A DNA stretch of 64,000 nucleotides. Source: Lachnospiraceae bacterium JLR.KK002. GTDB lineage: Bacteria; Bacillota; Clostridia; Lachnospirales; Lachnospiraceae. The DNA is taken from positions 248,001 through 312,000 of the forward strand of contig JAYMNP010000001.1 in assembly GCA_036941025.1 (NCBI GenBank), in the 5' to 3' direction. The position numbers and the translations under genes were made by a program. The number at the start of each line of letters is the position of its first letter. Position 1 is the stretch's first letter. The notes below the pieces were generated by a model. It worked only from the letters and a program-made list of their open reading frames with translations, made no database searches and was not told the DNA's origin. Below are positions 16,989-25,595 of this stretch, piece after piece.

Positions 16989-17770
16989 TTATTCAAATAT
17001 GTCTTCCGGAAGTAATTCTCTCATAAGTTTTTCCTGGAATTCGAGGTCTTCCGTAGTGCGCTGTAAGTCGTCATAACGCTTATTTTTCAATAAAATGGCA
17101 TTTAATTTGTTGACTTTACCGATTTCTTCTGAAGTAATTCGTTCCATAATTTCGCACATAACATCCAGTCCTCCTTCTGTTTCTTTATATCGGTGTTTCA
17201 TTTCAGATGTTTTTGGAAATTTGCTGTTGTAAATATTATCACTGGCAAACACTTCCATGAGTTCAGATACTTCTGAATCATTTTTAATCTTTGTATTTAC
17301 ATAAACTTCTTCAAATCCATTACTGACAATTTTTCCTGTTTCTCTGACCACACGATTAATATGATAAAGTGGAAGATTGCCCTCAAAAATATCAAATTTG
17401 GAAATAAATACCACGCATACATCAGGAATTTTCTCAAATTTTATGCCGGGATTAGTAATGTTAGTTGTGAGAATGGCACTATTATAGCGAACTCTCCGCT
17501 GATGGTCATCATTATCTGATTTCTGTACTTCGATGTCTACCTGAGTACCATTGCCCCTGATACATCTGGCATCAAGAATCACAGACCGTCCCTGCAGATT
17601 TGTTCCTGTCCATTGGGGGACAGATTCAAGAACTGTCAGTTTATTATCTTCAAGTATGACACGGAGTATTTCCTGACAGAATTCTTTGTCTTCTGCCATT
17701 TTGCGAAACATTAAATCATCGACAGGATTCAACTTTCTGGCTTCTTCCCGTATTTTGCTTTTTTATGCAT
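16989..17770 (-). pseudogene. Rpn-family PD-(D/E)XK nuclease / putative transposase with a 5' frameshift
   Basis: The conserved part (LNPVDDLMFRKMAEDKEFCQEILRVIL...GRSVILDARCIRGNGTQVDIEVQKSD...RRVRYNSAILTT) is the Rpn / PF12784-type recombination-promoting nuclease, with the D-ExQ active-site pattern. The best start is the ATG at 17768-17770, which has AAAAGGA six bases upstream. From it the frame is MHKK, and one A is missing in an A6 run (17759-17764); with seven A it would read MHKKSKIREEARKLNPVDD. An in-frame TTG at 17732 has no ribosome site. The gene is thus frameshifted at codon 4, or is read by slippage, or the base is an assembly error. Confidence 0.7.
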
Positions 17771-17951
17771 ATGAAATCCTTTTGCTGTATCTGTAACAAA
17801 TTATGTCTGATAGCAGTATATCATATTTTACCCGTTCAACAACTGAAATTTTTATGAATTTTGTAAAGACATAACTGTAATTTGTACAATGAACCTGAAA
17901 GTTTTCAACTTTCCGTGCAAATTCCACAATGATATAGTAAACAAAAAACAT

Positions 17952-17987
17952 ACTGCATATTGACGAACCGGTAAGGACATATGCAGT
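17952..17987. promoter_or_regulatory. Inverted repeat upstream of the permease remnant
   Basis: ACTGCATAT (17952-17960) and ATATGCAGT (17979-17987) are exact reverse complements with an 18-base loop, about 25 bases before the lplB start and its AAGGAGG. A candidate operator or leader hairpin. Confidence 0.4.
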
Positions 17988-18009
17988 AGGAAAAGAAGGA
18001 GGTTTCAAA

Positions 18010-19074
18010 GTGAAAGCAAACATCAAAAAAGCCGGAAAGCCGAAAGGGAATTTCATAAGCCGGCTGAAAGCCAATAAGGAACTGCTGGTCTTAAGTATGC
18101 CGGGTGCAATCTGATTTCTGTTTTTTGCTTATCTGCCATTATTCGGAATCCTGGTGGCATTTAAGAAATTCCGGCTGTCCGGGGACGGATTTTTCTACAA
18201 CCTGTTTAATGTGCTGTTTAACATATTTCTGACAATCCTGTCTCTGATTTGCGTGATTCCCTTTATTTGCGTGATTATCATTTCCATTACGGATGAGGAG
18301 TCACTGGCCATGAACGGATACCGGTTTATACCGGAAAAGTTCAGTCTGTACGCCTGTGAATATATTGTAAGCGCAGGCGAAAACATTCTGAGAAGCTATG
18401 GGGTGACCATCCTTGTGACCGTTCTGGGCACATTGACTGGACTGTTTCTGACAGGCACTTATGCCTATACCCTGTCCAGAAAAAATTACGCCTGCCGGAA
18501 ATTTTTTACCACGGTTATTACCATCCCCATACTGTTCAACGGAGGTATGATTGCCAATTATCTGATTGTGACAAAGGTTCTGATGTTAAAAGATACCATA
18601 TGGGCGCTGATTTTGCCCCTCTGTCTGAATTCATTTAATATTATTGTGCTGCGGACCTTTTTTTAGACCAGCATTCCGGATGCAGTGGTGGAATCCGCCA
18701 AAATTGACGGGGCCTCAGAATGGCGGCTGTTTTTCCAGATAGTTATTCCCATGGCGCTGCCGGGACTGGCCACCATCGGGCTGTTTCTGACACTGGGTTA
18801 CTGGAACGGCTGGTTTAACGCCATGATGTACATGGATAACCGGGACCTGATACCTCTGCAGTACCTGCTGATTCAGATAGAAAGCTCTATTGACTGGCTG
18901 GCCAACAACAAGGCCACCATGGGAGTGGACGGGATTGCAGTGGCGGCCAATATGCCGAAAGAGACCATTAAAATGGCAATTGTGGTCATATCCACATTGC
19001 CGATTATCTTTGCCTATTCGTTTTTCCAGAGATACTTTGTAAATGGATTGACGGTAGGTGCAGTGAAGGAGTAA
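18010..19074 (+). pseudogene. LplB/LplC sugar-permease fusion with two nonsense codons
   Basis: A GTG start (AAGGAGG seven bases upstream) opens an LplB-type permease: KANIKKAGKPKGNFISRLKANKELLVLSMPGAI, a TGA at 18112 in place of a likely Trp, then FLFFAYLPLFGILVAFKKF. At about 18175 the same frame becomes the N-terminus of an LplC/YtcP-type permease (FYNLFNVLFNIFLTILSLICVIPFICVII). It runs through the transporter signature region and meets TAG at 18664 (LRTFF-stop-TSIPDAVVESAKIDGASEW, likely from CAG). It ends correctly with GLTVGAVKE. The last two thirds of lplB are deleted. No functional transporter can result. Confidence 0.88.
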
Positions 19075-19096
19075 GATTGAACAAGGAGGAGAAATC

Positions 19097-20222
19097 ATGA
19101 AATTCAGAAAAATTGTATCTGTTGGCCTTGCGGCAGTTATGGCTGCGGGACTGCTTGCCGGCTGCGGCGGGAAAAAAGAAACCAATTCCAGCGGGGAAGA
19201 AGTGGTGGAGCTGACCTGGTGGCAGATTGGAGACGCTCAGAAAGACCAGGAAAAGGTGCTGGAGAAAGTCAACGAATACACCCAGGAAAAGATAGGGGTA
19301 AAACTGAAAATCAATACCGCCGGATGTGGTGCCCATGTATTTAACCAGCAGTTATTCCGCACCCACTTACATGGATTTGATTCAGAATCCGGTGGGAATC
19401 GAATACGGTGATGAAACCCTTACCGTAAAAAATGTATTTGAAACGGAGAAGATGAAATCCACCCTGGATACCATGCGGAAATATTATACGGCAGGCTATA
19501 TCAACAAAGACGCCGCTACCGCCTCCGACGACAAATCCATCAAACGTTTTGTGACAAAAGGAGACGGTCAGCCTTATGCGGATCTGGTATGGGGCAAGGA
19601 CCTGGGATATGAAGTGGTGGCAACTCCCATTATGGATACTTATGTGACAAATATTTCCGCACGGGGCGCTCTGACCGCAGTGAATGATCAGACTAAACAT
19701 CCGGAAAAGGCAGTGGAGCTTCTGAACCTGATTAACACAGATGAATATCTGAGAAATCTTCTGAACTACGGAATTGAAGGAGAGCACTGGGACAAAGTGG
19801 AGGTTCCGGCCGAGGAAGCCAGAGAGGCGGAAGGCAAGCCTTATGTGTATGAAAATAAAATTAAACTGAATGAGGAAACCAGGAAAAACTATTCCGTTTC
19901 CTACTGGGTACGGGGCGGACTGTTTAACACTTATGTACTGGAAAATGAGCCTTTGGACAAATGGGCGACCTTTAAGGAATTTAATGATTCTTCCGTGGAA
20001 GCGCCCTCTTTTGGATTTGACTTTGATTTGAACCCGGTCAGCACCGAAGTGGCAGGATTCGGAAATGTTATGGATGAGTTTGGAAAATCTCTGTTTACCG
20101 GAAGCGTTGACCCGGAAGAATATCTGCCTAAATTGCAGGAGAAGCTGAAAGCCACCGGCATTGACAAAGTAATAGAAGAAATGCAGAAACAGATTGACGA
20201 GTGGAAGGCGGCAAAAGAATAA
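19097..20222 (+). pseudogene. LplA-like sugar-binding lipoprotein with an internal deletion
   Basis: A clear lipoprotein signal (VSVGLAAVMAAGLLAGC, lipobox LAGC) follows AAGGAGG and begins a binding protein (VVELTWWQIGDAQKDQEKVLEKVNEYTQEKIGVKLKIN). At about 19320 the frame breaks. In another frame from 19326 the C-terminal part resumes as VVPMYLTSSYSAPTYMDLIQNPVGIEYGDETLTVKNVFETEKMKSTLDTMRKYYTAGYINKDAAT, with a DUF3502-like end. Family members are about 500 residues; roughly 150 central residues are lost, out of frame. It followed lplB and lplC in the usual order for such importers. Confidence 0.85.
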
Positions 20223-20242
20223 CATATATAACGAAGGAGAAA

Positions 20243-20287
20243 GGCAGCCGGAATATCCTGTGTCATTTGGGACAGGGCTGTCTTTTT
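20243..20287 (+). terminator. Terminator after the binding-protein remnant
   Basis: Nested stems GGCAGCC/GGCTGTC and CCTGTGTC/GGGACAGG end in TTTTT at 20283-20287, just before the cutC ribosome site. Confidence 0.6.
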
Positions 20288-20307
20288 CCGGAAAACGGAG
20301 GCGGGAC

Positions 20308-21054
20308 ATGAAAAGAAAGCTGGAAGTATGTGTGGATTCGGTGGAATCTGCGGTCATTGCAAAGGAAGCGGGTGCGGACTGTCTGGAGGTCTGCGCCAGC
20401 CTGATAATCGGAGGAACAACGCCGGGGGTCAGCCAGTTCAGGCAAATCCGTGAAAAGTGCAAAATTCCTCTGCATGTGCTGGTGCGTCCCAGATTCGGTG
20501 ATTTTCTGTATACGGATGCGGAATTTCAGATGATACGGGAAGACGTCCGTATGTTCCGGGAACTGGGAGCAGAAGGTGTTGTGGTGGGATGTCTGAAGTC
20601 GGACGGAACTCTGGACACAGACAGAATGCAGCAGTTAAGAGAAGCGGCAGGCCCTTTGCGGATAACGCTGCACCGTGCTTTTGACGTATGCAAAGACCCG
20701 TATCGAACCCTGGAAGAGGCGGTTTCCCTGGGAATCGACACCGTTCTTACTTCCGGTCAGGCCCCTGTCTGCACGGAAGGAAAGGAAGTGCTGAAACAGC
20801 TTCTTGCGCAGGCGGATGGCCGGATTGAGATTCTTCTTGGCAGCGGGGTAAATGATAAGGTCATACGCGAGATGACAGAAGAACTTCATGCAGCCAGTTT
20901 TCACATGTCCGGAAAACGGACGCTGGACAGCGGTATGACATACCGGAACGGGCGGGTTCATATGGGCCTTCCCGCGTTCAGTGAATTTGAAATTCTGCGC
21001 ACGGACAGAGAGGAAATCAGAAAAGCAAGGCAGGCGCTGGATGAAGCCGGATAA
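20308..21054 (+). CDS. cutC: CutC-family protein
   Basis: 248 residues from the ATG at 20308 (GGAGG seven bases upstream). TIM-barrel CutC family: LEVCVDSVESAVIAKEAGADCLEVCASLIIGGTTPG, then IPLHVLVRPRFGDFLYTDAEFQMI, VVGCLKSDGTLD, ITLHRAFDVCKDP and VLTSGQAP. All of these are conserved signature stretches. Older work ties the family to copper homeostasis, but many bacterial members sit in sugar loci and may have another enzymatic role. Here it lies inside the mannoside locus, which favours the latter view. The end of the gene, including its stop, lies in the first unit of a 15-base tandem repeat. Confidence 0.9.
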   Translation: MKRKLEVCVDSVESAVIAKEAGADCLEVCASLIIGGTTPGVSQFRQIREKCKIPLHVLVRPRFGDFLYTDAEFQMIREDVRMFRELGAEGVVVGCLKSDGTLDTDRMQQLREAAGPLRITLHRAFDVCKDPYRTLEEAVSLGIDTVLTSGQAPVCTEGKEVLKQLLAQADGRIEILLGSGVNDKVIREMTEELHAASFHMSGKRTLDSGMTYRNGRVHMGLPAFSEFEILRTDREEIRKARQALDEAG

Positions 21055-21115
21055 GATAAAGTCGGATAAAATGAAGTCGGATAAAATGAAGCCGGATAAG
21101 ATAAAACCGGATAAA
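21041..21115 (+). repeat. 15-bp tandem repeat, five units, spanning the cutC stop codon
   Basis: Five consecutive 15-base units (ATGAAGCCGGATAAG and variants with T for C or ATA for ATG) run from 21041 to 21115. The first holds the last codons and TAA of cutC; the fifth runs into the AGGAGG of the next gene. In another frame the array would read as (M/I)K(P/S)DK repeats. Replication slippage seems to have expanded the gene junction. Confidence 0.85.
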
Positions 21116-21130
21116 AGGAGGAAATCAGAA

Positions 21131-23668
21131 ATGTTTTCAAAAGCACTGTGGGAATATGCCCGGCGGCAGTACGACAGCCGGCTGCCGTTTATGGGATATT
21201 TAAAAAACGAAATTCAGAGGAACATGGAGATGTGTACCCCGGAGGAACAGCTTCTGATGAAATTTTTTTACGGAACCATGCCCCTGCGGGATATGGGCGA
21301 ATATGGATTCGATGTGTTTCTGGCCTTTGTCCGCCACGGCCTTATGCTGCGGGAAAACGTGGAGTGGTGCCGCCGGCTTCCGGAGGAAATATTTCTCCAT
21401 AATGTCCTGTATTACCGGATTAATTCAGAAAATATTGAGGACTGCAGGCCTTTCTTTTATGAGCAGTTATGGGAGCGGATACAGGGAAAGACCATGACGG
21501 AAGCAGTGCTGGAAATTAATTACTGGTGTGCGGAAAACGGAACCTACGAGACGTCTGATTTCAGAACCATTTCCCCGCTGACCATGTACAAAGCCGGCGC
21601 AGGACGGTGCGGAGAGGAATCCACCTTTGCGGTGACAGCATTCCGCAGCGTGGGAATTCCCGCAAGGCAGGTGTATACCCCCAAATGGGCCCATTGTGAC
21701 GATAACCACGCCTGGGTGGAAGTATATGCGGACGGAGACTGGCATTTCCTTGGGGCCTGCGAGCCGGAACCGGTACTGGATAAGGGATGGTTTTCCAATG
21801 CCTCTTCCCGAACCATGATGGTTCACGCCAGGGAATTTTCAGATTACGGCAATCAGGAATCCTGCTTTCGGCAGGGTGAGCTTCCCTGTTATAACAATGT
21901 GACATTCCGGTATACCAAAACCAGGGAACTTGAGATAAAGGTGGAGGATTCCAGGGGCCCAGCATCACATGCCAGAGTTTATACGGAACTTCTGAACAGT
22001 GCGGAATATGGCAGTATGGCGGTACTGGATACAGATGAGGATGGAAGTGCAGTCCTGTGTACCGGTATGGGTACTTTACATCTGTGGGCTGCTATGGGAG
22101 AGAAAACAGCCGAAGCCCTGATTGATACCAGGCAGCAGGATAAAGTTCTGCTTACCCTGACAGAAGAACAGGCTCCGGCGGGCGTCTGGAGAGATATTGA
22201 CATAAAGGCGCCGGAGGAGCAGAACCTCTGCAAAGTTACCATAACCAGGGAGCAGAAAAACCAAAACCGCCGGCGTATGCAGGAAGCGGCAGCTTTGCGG
22301 GCCGGAAGAATCCGCAGCTATTACAAAGCAGAACTGGCAGAAAAATATCCGGAGGGGCAGGAATTTTTGCGCCTTGCGGCAGGGAATTTTGACCAGATAT
22401 TTCGGTTTCTTGCAAAGGATGATAACCCGGACCGGGCAGGCCTGCTGCGCAGTCTGAGCAGGAAAGATTACCTGGACGCCAGGGCAGATGTGCTGGAACA
22501 TCATTTGCAGTATGCCGGAACATACCGTCTGGAATGGGAAGAAAAGGAGAAAAGGGAACTGTATGAACAGTACATTCTCTGCCCCAGGATTTTTTATGAA
22601 GAACTGACCTGCTACCGGGAGGAAATTCTGAAATATTTCAGTCAGGAGGAGAAACGACGTTTCCGGGAACAGCCGGAAACCCTCTGGCGTTATGTCCGGG
22701 AGCAGACATTTTATGAAGAAATATATGATTACAGCACGATTTTTTCCACGCCGCTGAATACATTGCAATTCCGGTTTGGTAATCCCATGAGTCAGAAAAT
22801 TCTCTGTGCGGCCATTCTGCGTACCCTGGGAGTTCCGGCACGTATCAGCCAGGCGGAACAGGAAGTGGAGGTTTATCAGGGAGATAAATTTGTAAAAATA
22901 TCAGGAACCGGGGAAGAACAGAAGGCACCGGAACGGGTAACCCTTACCCTGAAACGGAAACCGGAGAAAGACTGGATATATTATCAGAACTGGACCATCG
23001 GACAGTTCCGGCAGGGGCGGTTTATCACCTTGGATTACCAGGGACTGGAGTTTGAAACTCTGGAGCAGAAGCTGGAACTGGAGCCTGGGCTTTACCGGAT
23101 TATCACTGCAAACCGTTTGCCGGGAGGGGACCAGCTTGCAGCAGAATATAAATTCTGCCTGGAGCCGGGACTTCCCCAGGAGGCGGAACTGCGTATGCGT
23201 ACCGGGCAGCCGGAAGAACTGCTGGTATCAAGACAACTGGAAGATTTTGATTTGAAAGAGGACGGGCACATAATCAATGCTTCCGCTCTGACCGCTCAGG
23301 GCGTACATATTCTGGCATTTCTGGAGCCGGGTGAGGAGCCCACGGAGCATGTGCTGAATGAAATGTATCAGCTCCGTGAAAATTTCCGGGCCCTGGAAGC
23401 GGGAATCTGCTTTGCGGTGCGGGAGGAAAGGATACGGAAAACCCCGGCCTGGGAACGGCTCCTGAAGGCAGTTCCGGAGATAAAGGTGGTGACCGGGGAT
23501 TTTGACGAGCTGACGGAGCCGCTGGCCCGGCGCATGTACACGGACCCGGAAAAACTTCCGCTGCTTTTCATTCTGAATCCGGGCCTTAAGGCTGTTTACG
23601 CCGGCAGCGGCTATCAGGCCGGCAGTGTGAATCTGCTGCTGGAACTGTTAAAAGCAAACGGAGCGTAA
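21131..23668 (+). CDS. Large transglutaminase-like protein
   Basis: About 845 residues from the ATG at 21131 (AAAGGAGG nine bases upstream); an upstream in-frame extension would read through the tandem repeat and is unlikely. The N-terminal third has a transglutaminase core with a Cys-His-Asp-like set: AGRCGEESTFAVTAFRSVGIPARQVYTPKWAHCDDNHAWVEVYADGDWHFLGACEPEPVLD. A second, weaker copy of such a fold may follow near residue 530-620 (PMSQKILCAAILRTLGVPARI), without clear catalytic residues. The C-terminus (VVTGDFDELTEPLARRMYTDPEKLPLLFILNPGLKAVYAGSGYQAGSVNLLLELL) has a thioredoxin-like look. No signal peptide. Related proteins occur beside sugar-degradation genes, possibly as peptide- or glycopeptide-processing enzymes; the substrate is unknown. 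Confidence 0.75.
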   Translation: MFSKALWEYARRQYDSRLPFMGYLKNEIQRNMEMCTPEEQLLMKFFYGTMPLRDMGEYGFDVFLAFVRHGLMLRENVEWCRRLPEEIFLHNVLYYRINSENIEDCRPFFYEQLWERIQGKTMTEAVLEINYWCAENGTYETSDFRTISPLTMYKAGAGRCGEESTFAVTAFRSVGIPARQVYTPKWAHCDDNHAWVEVYADGDWHFLGACEPEPVLDKGWFSNASSRTMMVHAREFSDYGNQESCFRQGELPCYNNVTFRYTKTRELEIKVEDSRGPASHARVYTELLNSAEYGSMAVLDTDEDGSAVLCTGMGTLHLWAAMGEKTAEALIDTRQQDKVLLTLTEEQAPAGVWRDIDIKAPEEQNLCKVTITREQKNQNRRRMQEAAALRAGRIRSYYKAELAEKYPEGQEFLRLAAGNFDQIFRFLAKDDNPDRAGLLRSLSRKDYLDARADVLEHHLQYAGTYRLEWEEKEKRELYEQYILCPRIFYEELTCYREEILKYFSQEEKRRFREQPETLWRYVREQTFYEEIYDYSTIFSTPLNTLQFRFGNPMSQKILCAAILRTLGVPARISQAEQEVEVYQGDKFVKISGTGEEQKAPERVTLTLKRKPEKDWIYYQNWTIGQFRQGRFITLDYQGLEFETLEQKLELEPGLYRIITANRLPGGDQLAAEYKFCLEPGLPQEAELRMRTGQPEELLVSRQLEDFDLKEDGHIINASALTAQGVHILAFLEPGEEPTEHVLNEMYQLRENFRALEAGICFAVREERIRKTPAWERLLKAVPEIKVVTGDFDELTEPLARRMYTDPEKLPLLFILNPGLKAVYAGSGYQAGSVNLLLELLKANGA

Positions 23669-23728
23669 TGTCCGTTGTGAATCTCATATTGAAAGTGAGT
23701 CATACTGGAAAGGTGAAATAACGAAATC

Positions 23729-24795
23729 ATGGAGAAGAAAAATTTACTCAGCCATGTGGGCAACATGCAGCAGCTTATGTACGCGCGCCCGGTAACTTAT
23801 GAAGAAGGCAGAGCCAGGGGAATGAAAGCATATGAGGTGAAAAACGGCCCGCTGGCATTTACCATAACGGCGGATAAATGTATGGACATTGCAGAAGCGT
23901 CTTTTCAGGGTTATAATGTCAGTTTTCTGTCAAAGCCGGGACTGATGGGCAGAAATCATTTTGATACCGGAGAAGCGGAAGCCCAGCGCAGCATTATGGG
24001 CGGTCTTCTGTTTACCTGCGGCCTGGAAAATATCGGCGGGCCCTGCAGCCTGGAGGGGAAAGAGTATCCCATGCACGGAAGGATACGCACCACGCCCGCA
24101 GAACATGTGGGAGCCGATATCTGCCGGACGGGAGAAGATTATACCCTGACTTTAACGGGAGAACTGCGGGAGGCAGAGCTGTTCGGGGAAAATATTGTGC
24201 TGCGGAGGAAAATTACCACCGTGTACGGAGAACATAAAATCTGTATTGAGGACAGGATTTCCAATGAGGGATTCCGGAGGGAGCCCATGATGCTGCTGTA
24301 TCATATCAATGCGGGCTATCCGCTGTTGTCGGAAAAATCCCGGATTATCCTGCCCACCAGGAAAGTACGGCCCAGAGATGAATTGCGGCCTCCCATACAC
24401 AGGATTACGACAGGATGGAGCCGCCGGGAGACAATGAACCGGAATACGTGTTTTTCCATGAAATGGCGGCGGATTCCCAGGGAAATACTTTTGGGGCGGT
24501 AATCAATGAGGATTTGGGGATTGGCCTGAAAACAGAATACAATCTGAAAGAACTGCCGTATCTCATGCAGTGGAAATCCATTGCCTCCGGAGACTATGTG
24601 GTGGGCCTTGAGCCTGCCAACTCCAGCGTGTACGGAAGAGCGTACCATTTCAGAGAACACAGCCTGCACACCAGGGAACCTCTGGAAACGGAAGTGAAAC
24701 ATCTTACCCTGAGCTTTCTGGCTGGGAAGGAACTGGAGCAGGTGAAAGATGAAGCAGAAAAGCTGTGCAGGGAGAATAGAAGCTGTCGGTTATAG
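23729..24795 (+). pseudogene. DUF4432 aldose-1-epimerase-like gene with a one-base frameshift
   Basis: The first part (NLLSHVGNMQQLMYARPVTYEEGRARGMKAYEVKNGPLAFTITADKCMDIAEASFQGYNVSFLSKPG...LLFTCGLENIGGP...EYPMHGRI) is the DUF4432 mutarotase-like family. The rest continues in another frame: DYDRMEPPGDNEPEYVFFHEMAADSQG...ELPYLMQWKSIASGDYVVGLEPANSSVYGR. One base is missing near 24380: restoring one A to GATGAATTGCGG gives RDEIAASHTQDYDRMEPP and a full-length gene. Members are thought to interconvert sugar anomers or epimers. It probably fed the neighbouring isomerase and mannosidase pathway. Confidence 0.85.
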
Positions 24796-24885
24796 CTGTT
24801 GACAGGTAATCGCGAAATGCAATGACTGTACATGAAATTTTGATAACTGGACAGTTTTGCAATTGCCTGATAGCTGTTAATTAAT
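24796..24885. repeat. Imperfect inverted repeat in the 105-base gap
   Basis: AGCTGTTGACAGG...GCAATGACTGT on the left resembles the reverse complement of ACAGTTTTGCAATTGCCTGATAGCT on the right, with several gaps. No T-run. Possibly an mRNA-processing hairpin or a decayed repeat. Confidence 0.3.
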
Positions 24886-24900
24886 GAAAGGAAAAAGAAA

Positions 24901-25581
24901 ATGAAACGTTCAAAAATAAATGCGGAAATCAGACATATGGAAGAAATGATAAAGGCCCACGGATTCGAAATTCCGCCCTTCTGCAAATGGTCTGCAGATG
25001 ACTGGAAAGCCAGAGGGCCTGAATACAATGAAATCCGGGACAATATGCTGGGATGGGATATTACCGATTATGGTCTCGGAAAATTTGACGAGGTGGGATT
25101 TTCCCTGATTACCATCCGCAACGGTAATCTGAAACTGGATAAATATACCAAGACCTATGCGGAAAAGCTCCTCCTTGTAAAAGAAGGGCAGATGGCTCCC
25201 ATGCATTTTCACTGGAATAAAATGGAAGATATCATCAACCGGGGCGGGGGTAACGTGCTGATTACCGTTTACAATTCCACAGAGGACGGAGAGTTTGCGG
25301 ATACGGAAGTGACAGTCAGCTGCGACGGAAGGGAATTTACCGTTCCGGCAGGTACGAAAGTGAAGCTGACGCCGGGAGAAAGCATTACCATTTATCCTTA
25401 TATGTACCATGATTTCCATGTGGAGGAGGGAAGCGGCGACGTGCTTCTGGGAGAGGTATCCATGTGCAATGACGATGAAAATGACAACAGGTTTTATGAG
25501 CCCATCGGACGTTTTCCGGCGATTGAGGAAGATGAAGTCCCCTATCGTCTGCTGTGCAACGAATATCCGAAAGCAGAGTGA
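24901..25581 (+). CDS. D-lyxose/D-mannose ketol-isomerase (YdaE-like cupin)
   Basis: 226 residues. Cupin sugar isomerase of the D-lyxose isomerase family, which converts D-lyxose to D-xylulose and D-mannose to D-fructose with a divalent metal. Metal-binding residues are in MAPMHFHWNKMEDIINRGGG (H-x-H and Glu) and the later His of YPYMYHDFHVEEGSGDVLLGEVSMCNDD. Start KRSKINAEIRHMEEMIKAHGFEIPPFCKWSADDW is typical. Placed directly before a beta-mannosidase, it likely isomerises released mannose to fructose. It is one of the few intact catabolic genes of this damaged locus. Confidence 0.9.
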   Translation: MKRSKINAEIRHMEEMIKAHGFEIPPFCKWSADDWKARGPEYNEIRDNMLGWDITDYGLGKFDEVGFSLITIRNGNLKLDKYTKTYAEKLLLVKEGQMAPMHFHWNKMEDIINRGGGNVLITVYNSTEDGEFADTEVTVSCDGREFTVPAGTKVKLTPGESITIYPYMYHDFHVEEGSGDVLLGEVSMCNDDENDNRFYEPIGRFPAIEEDEVPYRLLCNEYPKAE

Positions 25582-25595
25582 GAAGGAGAACCCGA

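Noticed and set aside
16989..17770. Rpn gene as a complete insertion sequence
   Set aside because: No terminal inverted repeats or target duplication could be found around it, and the response-regulator remainder is not on the other side.
9697..19074. Recoding of TAG as Gln or TGA as Trp to explain several in-frame stops
   Set aside because: The in-frame stops occur only in genes that also carry deletions or look like remnants, while intact genes such as fic end properly at TAG and malL, the 44-codon gene and padR end at TGA. Decay is simpler.
21041..21115. Tandem repeat as coding start of the transglutaminase-like protein
   Set aside because: The frame is open through it, but the strong AGGAGG and the ATG at 21131 lie downstream and the repeat overlaps the end of cutC.
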